Assembly (NCBI GenBank): GCA_017163975.1
Contig: JAFFSR010000227.1
Span: forward strand, 6,748,501 to 6,812,500
Direction of reading: 5' to 3'
Length of the DNA: 64,000 nt
DNA from: Anastatus disparis
Lineage: Eukaryota; Arthropoda; Insecta; Hymenoptera; Eupelmidae
Shown here one piece after another: positions 14,308 through 27,300 of the stretch (its first letter is position 1; every line of letters starts with the position of its first letter). The notes under the pieces are model-generated. The model worked only from the letters and a program-made list of their open reading frames with translations. It had not been told where the DNA came from and searched no databases. A program made the translations under genes and the position numbers.

Positions 14308-14824
14308 AGATCCGATGGAATTAATGGAGCAACAATTAGTACGTTGCGGTGTACCACCAGTACGTTTATACGAACATTTAGCATTAACAACACCGACAGC
14401 ATTGCAACATCATCAAGGTGGTCCAACATCACCACAACAACAATCATGGCTAGCGTCATCGGCAGCATTGTTGTATGCAGCAGCAGCACGTGGTACTGGA
14501 GCGCCAACTGGTGGTGCACCAACAATCGGTGGTTATCCATATCCAGGCACAGCACCATGGGCTTGGCAGCCACCACCGCCAACAGCAGCAGCTGCAGCGG
14601 CAACGGCAGCAGCAACTATGCTAGTTGCACAAGCTAACAACAATCACAATGGATCATCACCAAGACGTGGCTCTCCACCAAGCGCAACAACAGCTGGATT
14701 AAGGTTCGCACCTTATCCACCACCGCCACCGTCGACTAACTCATCGAATGGCTCAATTACACCACCGCTACATCATCCGGGAGCAATGCGCAATTGCGGC
14801 AGTAGATCTAATACTCCAAATTAG
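14308..14824 (+). CDS. Terminal coding exon of a probable transcription factor (partial gene)
   Basis: The exon opens after a pyrimidine tract and TTTACAG acceptor (AG at 14306-14307), starting with the third base of a split codon, and ends at TAG 14822-14824. It encodes about 171 residues. The first part, DPMELMEQQLVRCGVPPVRL and what follows, is non-repetitive and looks like a conserved C-terminal block. The remainder is low complexity: Gln/Ser, Ala-rich (RGTGAP, GGYPYPGTAPWAWQ), a poly-Ala stretch, Asn-His repeats, and Pro runs (RFAPYPPPPP) ending GSRSNTPN. GC content and third-position use stand out from the AT-rich surroundings, and the opposite-strand frames are shadows. Such tails are typical of nuclear developmental regulators. 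The family could not be fixed: a T-box (midline/H15-like) or homeobox factor is possible, but no DNA-binding domain lies in this exon and no earlier exon was found. Confidence is high that it is coding and low on its family. Confidence 0.82.
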
Positions 14825-17200
14825 CGCGATGATGATTTATCAATTACTATTTAGCTCGCGAATAAATGAGCTTATTTCTAATTAGGATTAAGTTATTGAA
14901 GTATGTATTTTATCGCGACATGTTTCTCTGTACAGAATTCGTATACTCAGATTATGAAAAAAAGAGGCCACTGGGGGATGTCAGTTGATTCCTTTTCCTT
15001 TTTCATTTCTTCTTTGAGTAATCATTTGTTGTTGTTGAGAAACTGGGTTTTTAGGAATTATTAAGCAGCGAGATTCAAAATCGCTTAAATTGCTTTTACG
15101 ATTATTTTGGGGATGTTGGTTAAGCGCATTCTAATCATCAAGTTTAAATGCTTATTTATTTGAATCAATTTGATTAATCAAAAAAAAAAAAAAAAAAAAT
15201 TTGTTAATTATTTATTGTAAAAATGAAAATTATGAAATGTTTAAACTCTGTCAAATTAATGGAAAACAAAATTTTAATTTGGACACGAAGTCAACATTTT
15301 TGCCAATTCGAAATTACCTTCACATTTGTTAAAATGTGCAACGGTGCTAAAAAAGAAAATGTTTAAACGATTAGAATGACACGGTTGCGAGTTATTGAAT
15401 TTGTGATTTACGCCCCAGCTAAGAAGACTGAGTGTAATCCCTTTTTTTTTGTTATCGTACTTATTATTTATGTACTTATATTCTTTTTTTTCTCGTGAAA
15501 AAGAATATGCTGTTCATTTCGAATATTTGGAGGCTAACTATCCGTTATATCTGATTCATTTTAATATTATGTAGCGCACGTATTAACAGAATGTTGTTAC
15601 TAATGACAGGATGATGTTAAAGGTTTATAAAGTAATTTATTGTGTTTTCAAAAATTAACTTGCTAAGCAACAAAAAAAAAGAAAAAAAAAATATAAAATA
15701 TGAAAAAAAAATTTGACATCCTCCTTTCATTCTAATCAATGTTTGAGAACGACTTCTAAATCGCTTGTTTCTTTCAAGTGTAAAAGTTAACGTCGTCATG
15801 TTTATTTCCCTGATATACGATCATTGATTTAGACATCAATTTCCCCCCCTACACGGAGCCAAAGAAGAAACATCCCCCCTTCTTGAATCAAGAAAAAAAT
15901 AAATAAATTACTAAAGATTAAAAATCCTCGTCCGAATGAGACGGACCGTGCGTTCATATAGTTTCTAGTATGTATTTATACATAGTCGAGATAAAAATAA
16001 AAATGAAAAAAAAAAAATGGAAAAAAAAGCAAAGACGAAGAATATATAAGCCGCGAATGATAAGTGTACGTATATATATGTAAACGTATATGAAAGGTGC
16101 GAATCATTCAAAAAAAGAAAAAATAAAAATTTGAAGAAGAAAATAATTCCGGGAGCTGTTTCGTCTCAATATTTATTAAATACAAACTTTGGGAGTGTCG
16201 AGTGGTCTGATGCCCATTTTTTGAGTCTCTGATGACTCGTAGAAAAACGGCTACCTTATTACTACTGTACTTTTTTTTTCTTCAAAACTTTTGGGTTTAT
16301 ATATACACACAGATCCATATATATGGCCACTTGAAAATAAAGATGAAACCTAATGTAACGTTGGAGAATAGAATTGGTAAAAAGGAATATCTTTGTTTTT
16401 CTTCTTCTCTTTCTTTTTTTTTTAATAGGAAGAAGGAAAGGATCCTCTCAAAATATTAACTTGTATGCTACCACCGTGCGAGTTTTCTTAGCTCTCATCA
16501 CATCCTTTTTTTTCAACACCCAAAGATTCTACTTTTTTTATCTCTCTTAAAAACATCCCAGTGATACATTGAAGAAAAAAAAAACCTGAATATTTTTCCA
16601 ATTCTATTCTCCATCTCGCCGTTTCCTATGTATCTTTTAAAGCTCTTTTTAATCATTGTAAATAGTACAAAAGCCTTATTTTATTTGTGAATAAACCGAA
16701 CCCACGATTAATTGTTGTATAGTAATTAAATAAATAAATATATAAGTATTTCGTGAGCATGAGTTCTTAAGCGAATGAGAATAATTAGAGTAGAAATAAA
16801 AGAAAAAAAAAAACGATTGTATGATATTACGCGTTACAAGTATATATAAATATCGTTGGTTGTAATTTTTAGTTGAATGAAAGAAAGAAATCAGAAAAAT
16901 TGAAAAAAAAGAAATAATAATCACGAGCGAAAGGAAGAGAGAGGGAGAGTTGTGATAGCTGTACCATACCATAATAGTATTATTTCGGCCGGCTCTCTGC
17001 GAGGGTAGGTGAAGATTTGTATATATTTAAAATGAAAACAACAAAAACAAGAAATTTAAAAATTAAATTTAAACAAAATGTAAAAGAATGTTCGTCCTAC
17101 GAAAAAAACGTCGTGTAGATTTAATTGAAAAATGAAGAAAAAAAAAGAATTACTCTGCGTGTAGCGCCAGGGAAAAAAATAAATGGATTTTCATCAACTA
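14825..17200 (+). other. Probable 3' UTR and downstream flank of the terminal exon
   Basis: No coding frame. Contains A and T homopolymers, including an A19 run at 15181-15199, and C-runs around 15844-15880. Candidate AATAAA signals occur at 14861-14866 and 16690-16695. Which of them is used, and hence the UTR length, cannot be told from sequence. Confidence 0.45.
14861..14866 (+). promoter_or_regulatory. Candidate polyadenylation signal
   Basis: AATAAA 37 nt after the stop codon of the terminal exon. Such hexamers are frequent in AT-rich DNA, so a later one such as 16690-16695 may be the functional signal. Confidence 0.3.
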
Positions 17201-18398
17201 AAAAATATTATTTTTGTTTTATATCATTTCCTTTATCCCAATCCATCCAGCAAAGAATAATCAAAATAAACAAAATTATTTCTTCATTAAGAAAAATTTG
17301 AATTATTGAAATTTTTTTACATATTTCATTATTACTTTTTCTTCTTTATAAAAAAAATAAATTAAATATTATTAAGAAAAAATTAAGTTCTATAATCAAT
17401 GTTACTTATTTATGTCAATGCAGTGTATTAAGAATATGTACTACATATTTTTTTATTTCAATAAATCATTAGTCTTTACACGCACAAGAAAATTTTAATA
17501 TCCTATGACCTTTTGATGGTTTTATGACATTTTTTACAAAACCTTGTAATACAAAAGTTATCTATACCAAGACTTTTTATTCTGTGCAAGGTTGATTCAT
17601 TTTTTATATATGAAGATAAGATTGATCGATCGATTAAAATCAATAAATTGTAGAGCATGAAAATATTTATAATTTTATAAACATTTTAATAAGTATTAAA
17701 TTTAATAAATTAATAATTTTAATATAAACAAAAACATAAATTACAAAAAATTTTTAAATAAAATTTTTTATTTTCTATAAAGAATTAAAAAATAAATAAA
17801 TTTTTAATTTGGACACTTAATTTAAGTCATTATTCATTTTATAAAAAAAAATTATCAACCGCACTTATTACAAAAAGAAAAAAAGGTATATCAATTCTCC
17901 ACGCAAAAGTAAGCGCCGATAAAAAAAAAAGGTTTACCAGAGTCAAACCAATAAAGAGAAACGAAAACAACAAACGGAAGAACGAAATCGAGCGTGACAA
18001 ATTTCCTTAATTACTCAGAAGTCGCCATTTCTTTTTCATATATATACATCCTTTTCCCATCGTCCAATTCTTTTCTCATGATATCTTTTATTTCTTTTTT
18101 TTTATTATTGTTTCTTAAAGGTTCTCGAATGCAACTGCCGTGTAATTCTGTTATACATCCATCTGAAATTAAATAAATTCATTTCACACCTTGTCAGCGA
18201 GCAATTATTTTTTAGTCGCCATTTAAAAAAATAAAAGAAAAAAAAGAAGAAATAAAAAGAAAGTGTTCTTGGTTGCATTATAAGCGCCTTGAGGTGCCGA
18301 AACTGTTTATGCCAGAAGCCACACGTGTTATATATACCACATCTTGAAAATAGACGGACGGCGTTCAACGCCTGCAAGGCAGAAATTGAACGATCCCG

Positions 18399-18478
18399 CT
18401 TCTTCTTCTTCTTTATCCTTCTTTTTTTTCTTCATTCTTTCTTCTTCCTCTTCTTCTTCCTTTTTTTCTTTCTTCTTC
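18399..18478 (+). repeat. CTT-rich polypyrimidine tract
   Basis: About 80 nt of almost uninterrupted pyrimidine, mainly CTT units and T runs. Mirror-like homopyrimidine tracts of this length can form triplex DNA; here it is reported as a simple repeat. Confidence 0.8.
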
Positions 18479-18629
18479 ATGGATATTGGTCTGTGGTGTA
18501 TTACAACCTACCGCAGATCAAACGCCTTTTTCGCAAGCGCACATGTAGCTCACAAGCTCAATTTCCAAGCCCCCCAGTATACGTACGCGTTTTATCAAAA
18601 CCGCCGACGGGTCATTAAATGACGACGTG

Positions 18630-18641
18630 TGCGCATGCGCA
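18630..18641. promoter_or_regulatory. Palindromic NRF-1/Ewg-type site
   Basis: TGCGCATGCGCA, a perfect 12-nt palindrome identical to the known consensus for NRF-1 (Erect wing in insects), which usually lies close to transcription starts. It sits in one of the GC-richer pockets of an AT-rich region. No gene start was recognised beside it, so its function is inference. Confidence 0.35.
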
Positions 18642-21600
18642 TATCGCATGAAATATTAAAAAGGAGTAAAAAGGTACGATGGATATATACATATGTAACG
18701 TGTGTATATGGATCGCACATCAACGTCAAAATTATTACGTCCGATCCGAGCGGTCTGTGTGATTTCAATTCTGGATTGACGCGTGAGGAAAGTGTGCAAG
18801 TTAAATTGAGCTCTGTACTTGGACATTGAGCGTTGAAGCCCGTTGCAAGTGTTTCAGATCCTTTTTTTTTTTATTTTATATCTTATTTTTGGGGTCAACA
18901 GGTTAAGTAATTTTGACAATTTATTGAGAATAATTACGGGTACAGGTTGAAGAGAAAATTGAAAAGGAAATTTTGTTGTTCGGCATGTAAAATATTTGAC
19001 TCTTATACATGATCGATAAATACTGTTTTTTAACATTATTCTGGTAAATTGAGTTTTGATTGTTTATTTGAAATTATTCAGGTTAATTTTATTCTTTATA
19101 AATTTATAATCTTAAATTTAACATTGAAATATTCGTTATTGTTCAAAATTAATACTGGTTAAACTCGATTTATTTTTATTTTCATAATTACCGAATAAAA
19201 AAATATTCGAGGACAATTAATTAAAAGAATAAGTCAATTGGTAATTGAAACAGTTGTCCGAATAATTCAAGAATACCTTGGGCGGTTAGTGAAATAAAGC
19301 TGCATTGAATACTCATTTCTTTCCTCGAGTAAATTCATATATACTGAAGAAAATCGTACCCTAAACGAACTTTTCCAATAAATGAAACCATTCCGAATTA
19401 GATTTTCCTATTATTATTATTTTCTAATAAAGATATTATAAATAATTTTCAAATGAGACTAAAAAAACTTGGGAAATTGCAATGTCGATGATCACGTATA
19501 AATAATACACTTTATTAAATATTTTGAAATTAATACAACTGATTCTGCAATCAATGCAATCAATAATAAAAATAAAACTGATAACAATCATAAGCAATCA
19601 AAAAAGATTAGATGTAATTTAATCTTATTGAGTCATCAGGCTCAAACAACTAATATCAAATTGATGATGATTGAATTGTTCAAGTGAACCAATATACAAG
19701 TTCATATTCTACAAGTTCCATAATCATATTTTTCAAATGACAGTTATACTAGTTTTAATTGAATTTTCGTCTAAAAATACATTAAATGACCGTATATTAA
19801 TAAAGATAAAAAGTAAACTTAACAACAGACGTTTTCACGTCGACAACTCATCATTTCTTCAATCGTTCATGATTATGCAAAGCCTATGTAGGTAGAAATT
19901 TCACTAATACAAGTCGTGCATGAAAACGATATTTTTATCTTAACGTTTAATTTTTTTTTATTTTAAGAGCTCGTCGTGGACGGATGTGTGACGCGCGGCA
20001 AAGAAAAGAACAAAAAAAAATGTAGCGAAGAAGAATAATGACGTTAATCTTATATACGAAGAGAGGCCAAAAGTTCGCGCTTCTACATTTTTTCTTCTTC
20101 TTCTTCTTCATCTCGTTTTCATCTTCTCCTTTGGTAATTTTCTGAGCGACATCTTTCGACACTAAAGCGGACATCCGATTGTAACTTTTATTTTTATTTA
20201 TAATATTAAGAATCACACTTGCGTGTCGTTGAAAGCTATACAGACGACAGTGAGAAAAAAAAGAAGAAAAAGAAAAAAATTAAAGATTAAAATAAATCCT
20301 CAGAATGTAAAGAAAGAAGACTTTCTTTCTCTACGGAAATCAATTTAGATAATAATACATGTACGATATATTAAAAAAAGAAAACACGTTTCACAAAAAG
20401 AAAAGATTACGTTTCATTTCTTCCTTCCTTTCTTATGTCTTTTTTTTTCTTCTTTAATTTATTTATTTCTGGGTTTGGTCTATCCTTCGACGAGCTGCAG
20501 ACTCGTGAACATAATATTAAAACCAATTCGCCTAATCTATACAGTAATTAAATTACGAATTTTTATGAGTTAGGCGTGTTAATAGTATTACATTTGGATT
20601 TAAATTCAGAGATGTGAAGAAAAAAAAAAGATTTAACATTAATTTCTTTTTTTTCTTCTTCTTTAATCTTATCAGAATTATTCAAATTTTAACGACCATC
20701 CTTAGTATAAGGCTTTTAAATTCTTGTTCTTTATATTTTGTTTTCTTTTTTTTCTTTCTTTAAGCAGAATTTCTTTTCGATAACTATGTATTTAACAATC
20801 AATAATTTACACCTATAAGACATTCGATTCGTGTATATTTTTTTTCTTTCTCTCCACATGAATTCACTTAAAATCGTATATCACGTTGTCATTGAGCTAA
20901 TAGTGTAATTTTAATTTTGAAGATACTTTTTTTTTCAACATTGATCGTGCTAATCGGAATAAATTAAGGCTTAACTTATAGTTTTTCTACGTTACTACAT
21001 ATGTAAAGTGAATAATTATTTCTGCATCATTTTTACATTAAAAAAAAAATAGAAAGAAATGACGATTGGCGAAGTTTTACAAAGACTTATGAAAAATTTA
21101 TTCAAATGACATTTTAAAGTTTTGTTCTAGTAAAATAAAATTATCATTTAAATGCAATTTCAATATATCTTCGAGACAAGAAAAAAAAATTTCTATTATT
21201 ACAACACATAACGTATACTTTTAATAAATTTTGGATTTATAATAAAAAATGGTTAGTGAATTAAAAACCTATCGTTTGCGAATACGGAATTTCACTATCG
21301 ATAAATTTTACAATATTTTCTGAAAAAAAAGATATTAATAACCCCTAATGTTTCAATGTACCCGACTAATTTATTGCAATAAATCAAAAGCTTTGCGAAA
21401 TATGAAATATTTCATAATTTCTTCAACATATCGTATTTATGAAATCGATCATTAATTTATCTTTTATCATCGGCATATCAGTTTCGCATACTTTGACTCT
21501 TGAGTCTATATAAATTCTTGCCGCTTCGTTTACCAAATCAAGCAAGACAATTATTATGACCTTTTATCTTCCTTTTTTCTTTTTTTTTTTCTCTCACACT

Positions 21601-21800
21601 CTCTCGCTCTCTCTTGTACGTTGTACATGCATTAAACGTGCATTAATTTGCGTCCGGTCTTTTAACGTTGTACACATTGAAGCCTCCGCTCCTCTATATA
21701 TTCCCTTTTGAAAGAGTAACGCGTCTCTTAAGAAGAGTAAAAGAGGGCGTGATGGGACAGGTAGTACATCGTCTTCTTTTCGCTGTTACACACATATACA

Positions 21801-21804
<4 letters not shown>

Positions 21805-21871
<67 letters not shown>
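21805..21871. repeat. (TA)n microsatellite, about 67 bp
   Basis: Uninterrupted TA dinucleotides, with imperfect TA/CATA sequence continuing to about 21890. Open frames through it read Tyr-Ile repeats and are artefacts. Confidence 0.95.
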
Positions 21872-21874
<3 letters not shown>

Positions 21875-22200
21875 TATATATACATATATACATTGCAAAA
21901 GTGAGAAAGAGAAAAAGAGAGAAGCATCCCAACCCCCTTTCCCCCTCGTAAAATGGAAATCAATTACATCTACACTTAACCACTTAAACTGGTTTCGCCA
22001 CGGTCTGCGCGCGGTGCGAAAGACCAAACGTTGAAGAAGAAGAAGAAAGAAGATGAAAGAAGAAAAGGAATCTATACTCTTTACTTCGAAAGTATATAAG
22101 AGAGAGAAGGAAGGAGAGAGAAGAAGAAGAGCTTCTCTTGTAGCTCTCTCACGCGTGCCGGTGAGCTGCAACTTATATATAGCCTAGAGGTATTATACAC

Positions 22201-22243
22201 CTTCTTTCTCTCTCTCTCATTCTCTCTCGTTCTCTTCTCTCTG
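22201..22243 (+). repeat. CT-rich microsatellite
   Basis: CTTTCTCTCTCTCTC and similar units, nearly pure pyrimidine, interrupted only by single A and G bases. Confidence 0.75.
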
Positions 22244-24270
22244 TGGCTTGCCGCAGATCATTCGTATCAACATAATTACAAGCTTCGGAAGCCGCCTCAC
22301 TCTCTGTTTCTCTCACCTCTTGCTCTCCACCCATCACAACACACATCTCTTACATACATATATACCTATTGCGTATACACATTTGCCTTGTTTTCTCTGT
22401 ATTAAATCTTTTCTTCTACATGTATATGTCTATGTATATCGTCGTTTGCGTTCACGTACTTAAAAACTTTGCACATATATATACATATATATATATGTGG
22501 CAATGGAAGCTTTGAGAATCGAATCTTTTCTCTCACTTTTTCTCTCATCCCCTACCTATCGTTTTTCTTATATTTTTTTATTTTTTTTCTTTCTGATGTG
22601 CACCATAGCCACTCGACTAACGCTTATATTCGATGGAAGCCTTTGAACCATGCCGCTCAAAACTTTCATGGATATGAGAGAAAGAGCAAGAGTGAGAGAC
22701 TCCTCGACGTGGTATAAGGTAACATCGAGAACATCATTGAAGTATATAACTTTTTTCTCATTTTTTTTCTCTTTTGCTCTTTTTTTTTGTTTTAAAACGT
22801 TGGATTCCAAACCGATGGATTATGAGAAGTGAGAAGAAGATAGCTATATATAAAGTTGAGAATTTTTCAAAATGATTCTTCCGGAAAGTTAGATGCGAAA
22901 TTGATTAAATTTATTGTAATATTTCTTTTTCTTCTTCTTTTTTTAAATGAGCAAGATAATTGAAGATAATTTTATGAAGGTTACTTTCTGAAAATGCATG
23001 TACGTGACTCTTACGTAGCTTTCTTTTATGAAAAGCAATGATATGTGAATTGCGAAAAGTATAATAATAAACGTGTACATTTTATTTTAAATGTTACTAT
23101 TTAATTTCCGGAATAATGAAGAAATATTATTTTACTTTTATTTCACATTTTAAATGACAAATATAAAAATATCAAGTAGAATTTTTAAAAAATTAAGCAA
23201 TTATTCTATATTATAAATCAATTATAAACTAACAATAATTTTTCCTTAAATTAAAAAATTACCATATTTAACAATTATCCTAAAATATTATTTTTACACA
23301 AAATTAAGTCCTTAATGAAGATCATATATCACTAAAATATTGTTACTCTTAATAACTGAGACAAAAGAAGAAAAAAATAACTACAATAATTTCTCACGCC
23401 TCGTTTTAGAGACTGTTCCATTGAGAAATGGCTACTTGACGTTTTCGCCAGGATTTCAAAGACCGAAACATACATGTTATACTTTAAACACATAATTCGA
23501 GCTAAAAAATAAAACTAAAGTACGCGTGTATAATACATGGTCAACTATATAGCGAGGCTGGTGGGGTTTTTAATGGTGTATGTAACCTATCTTATACGTT
23601 TGGCACAAGGAAACGTATACACGTGGTTAAAGCGACGTTGATAGATTTCTTAACGATTTCTCACGCTCTCGATGGCGCTGGGTGCGTTGTTAAAGTTTCA
23701 AAGAAGTAAAAAAAATAAGAATATGTACACCGACATGGTTTTGCTTAATTATTTTGGCTAAGTATTACAACTTATGTATTACTGAGTTTTGCTCCTTTGG
23801 TTGCTTTTGGGATTTTTATTTTAGATGTATCTTCAATTATGAACTTTTCTTCTTTTGTAATTATGATGAGCTTAAATTGGATTATCGTAATTATGTATGC
23901 AATTGATTTAATAGAGTTAAATTTGTGGTTTTTTTTCATTAAGATATTGTAAGGTAAAGTGATTATAATAGTAATAAGTTTTACTTTATTCTAAATACTT
24001 TGTTCTCCGAAAGATTAAAAAAAAAGAACAATGTGTAAATTGTTTGATGGGATTGCATTGTGATTGAAACTATATTAAACAAAAATCATCTATTTAGTAT
24101 ATTTACATGATGATAAGATATTTATAATATACAGAAATACATAATCTAAAAACAAATTCAACATAAATTAAAGCAAAATAGGTGAAAAACGTTATTAGAT
24201 ATAAAAAATAATAATGAAAATAAAATAATCTTTTTGAATAAATTTATGACAAACAAAATATTCTTAAGAA

Positions 24271-24276
24271 TTTATT
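24271..24276 (-). promoter_or_regulatory. Candidate polyadenylation signal of the odorant receptor gene
   Basis: Reads AATAAA on the minus strand, about 115 nt after the receptor stop codon. Plausible by position, but AT-rich DNA makes chance hexamers common. Confidence 0.35.
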
Positions 24277-24389
24277 AATAACATGATAATATGTTACAAT
24301 TTTAATAAAATGATATTTTTTTAGTATCGTAATGATATGATTCCTTTACCATATAAAGTATATAATAATATACAAAATCATTCAAAGAA

Positions 24390-27300
24390 CTATCCTTTGC
24401 TTGCGAAAATTGTGAAATATGACATACCAGCTTTTAACATCTTGAAAATAATTTTTAATTAATTTATGATTTTTATATTAATATATATTTATCAAATTTT
24501 ATTACAGAAATTTTTTATATTACTTACAGATGCATATGTCGCCATACTTAATATAAACATCTTACCGCCTGTCAATTTTAAAGATCGAATACTTCGAATC
24601 ATCATCATTTCTAATAATTTTTTACACCTCAGAGGCAAATTATACCATTCGCAAAAATAACTAAAATAATAATTGATCAATTAATTTTCGTATGAATTAT
24701 TTTAAAAATAATCTTTTCGTTGATGCATAATAAACTATAAATTACCAATCCTCAAAAACTTGCAAACTATCATTTATAATTTTTTGACCAGGTAAGAAAA
24801 TGAAATATTTATGAAGAAATATTGCCGCAAAAAACATTCCATATCTTAATAAATCCAATGGCATATTTAATTTTAATAACAACTGTCATGAAAAATAAAT
24901 TAATAAACAATTAATGATATTAGAAAACAAATATTATTTTGAAGCCCATTACAATAAGCAATCCGCCCCCAATAGCAGTTGTGTTCAAAATTAATATGAA
25001 AAACCAAGTGATGTTGTAAGTAGTTTCGAGTGTCTTAACATTTCTGTCAATAAATAAGATTAAAATTTAACTAAATAATTAATATTAAATTAAGAGATTA
25101 AAGTAAATAACATTTTTTACTCTAAAACAATTTGATGTAAAATAATTGTCTTTACAATCTGTTGATAAATCTTATCTTCAGACACAGTATCATCATTTCC
25201 AAGCATCGAAACTATTTTCAAACGCAATCTATGATTTAATATTTAAATTATTAAAATAATTATTATAAAAATATCGATGAATAATAAAATATACTTACTT
25301 AACAATCTCAAATAAACTACAAACGTGTTGTACGCACATTGCAAAGGCCATGTCGTAAGTGACGAATACTGCCATCGTTATAGGTGACGTTAAATATACT
25401 TTTATCATTAGCGGAACATAATATTTTTTCTGATCAATAAAGTAGTTTACGTGAAAAGGTAATACGAGCGGTCTTGTTTCATTTGTCAATGGTGATAAGT
25501 GATCTATTAGTGGTAGAAATGTAGGCATGCTCACGAAAACAGCTGCTGTACTGACGCAAGTAACTATTTTTAATTATATAAAAAATTATAATTAGATTGA
25601 AAAGAAAAACTAATTTTATCATTGAAATAAAAGTTGTCTTTTTATTCTATTTACAAAACATAATTTGGCGTGTTTATTTAGGGTACAATACATTTCAGGT
25701 GATATGGATTGAGATAGATGTTTAAAACTTGGGAAATAGGTGATTTTTCCATAAGGATAGCTTTTTCATGGATGATTTTATCATAATCTACTAATAATTA
25801 ATTAAAATTTAATATATTCATTAATTTTTTTTAATAAGTGAGAAAAATTTTACTTAATATTTTTTTATGATAAGAGGAAAAAATATCGAATATATTGAAT
25901 TGAGAATGTTTATCGTTTAGATGTTTTAATGATTTAAAATCATTTAATGGAGGTCGCCAGTAGCTCACTCAGTAGAGCGATGGATTCATAATCTCGAGGA
26001 CTCGAGTTCGAATCCCGCTCTTGGCCAAATGATACAAGCATCAATGTATGCGATACATGTGCTTTGTTAACAAACACACTGAAACGACCTCTGTCGACAA
26101 TTAGCATCGTAATATAGTATAAATACGGCGACGTTAAATACAATGATTTTATAATTTTTATTGTTTTATATAATAAAATATTTATGAAAGTCAAAGTACT
26201 TTAGATAATATGAATTAAAAAAATAATCCATTTCTTTTCATCATTCTTTTTCTCTCTCTCGCGTAAAGGGCAAAAATGCATAATACGCATAAAGCACGAT
26301 GAATTTGAAATGGTCTGTGATATCAAAGTGATAGAAAACTAAAGACTTTTGATAGAAATAATTTTAGAAGGATAATAGTAACAGTTTACTTGCATAAAAT
26401 AGACAAATTTTTCTTCCTACTCTTGCATGTTTTTCCATTATAGCAAATTCTTCTTTATCAGTTGTATTTTTCCAATCTTTAGCAATCAGATCATAAATGT
26501 ACTTGTGCTGAAAAAAAAATCATTGATAATAATATAGGTTGATTTTTCGTGATTTCTGTGGTGTAATTCGATGAAAATAATATTCAATTTAATTAAAAAT
26601 TTTTAAAAATATATACTGAAAACTTTTATGATCCCTAATCTGAACCAATTCGTTTCACAAAATTTAGTTATTTATACATTTTTCTGAAGAGGTGGTTACG
26701 ATTTTTTTTTAAAGATGTCTAATATAAAATAATACTATAAATATTGTAAAATTGTAGATGACAAAAGTATAACAAAAATTTTAATATATTTTAGTTGAAC
26801 TCTGTTAATAATACCAAATAGTAAGCCATTATAATAAATAATCAGAAAGATTAATTTGTTAAAAACTAAGTAAAAATGAACGGACCTTTTTCATATAGAT
26901 AATACTTGATGTAAATTTAATAACAGCCGCATTCAGATACATTTGTCCAACCAAATTTTCAATTGAAATTTCCGGATTTTTGTTTACTTCTTCAATCATT
27001 CTGACCCCCTGAAAACATACATTTACTGTATGGAAAAAATAATATTTAAGTAATTTGAAAAACGTAGTTTCTAGTCATCATTTTAGTTTTTATCTTTAAT
27101 CCAATATAGTAAAGTAACAAAAATGTTAATTTACGGTTTTGCTAGTTAAAAGAAAAAATAAAGAGAAAATAATGAATGAAATATATGTATAAAAGAAAAG
27201 AAATAATATAAAATTCATTTTCTGATAAAAAACTCAATTTCTGATCAGATAAGTTTTTACTTGAAAAAATAAAAAATCACTAAAAATGAAAAAGTTACGA

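Larger units (their letters stand above)
17201..21800. other. AT-rich non-coding DNA, no gene seen
   Basis: AT-rich sequence with pyrimidine tracts. A GC-richer interval at about 18280-18840 holds a CTT tract and the palindrome at 18630-18641. The short open frames in it (for example 18629-18829, 66 codons) match nothing I recognise. Confidence 0.45.
21801..24240. other. Microsatellite-rich non-coding DNA
   Basis: Contains the TA array, GA/CT tracts (22040-22250) and a GC-richer CA/CT interval at 22130-22460, then AT-rich DNA towards the receptor gene. No coding sequence recognised. Confidence 0.45.

Noticed and set aside
16224..16260. CTGATGA followed by GAAA, considered as a hammerhead ribozyme core
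   Set aside because: The required stem II and the GAA position do not fit together, and no closing stems I or III were seen.
21668..22171. Open frames through the TA array on both strands
   Set aside because: Tyr-Ile repeat translations are produced by (TA)n in every frame.
25950..26025. tRNA gene suggested by A- and B-box motifs
   Set aside because: No acceptor stem closes after the B box and the same head recurs with a common non-tRNA body at nine other places, so it is a SINE head.
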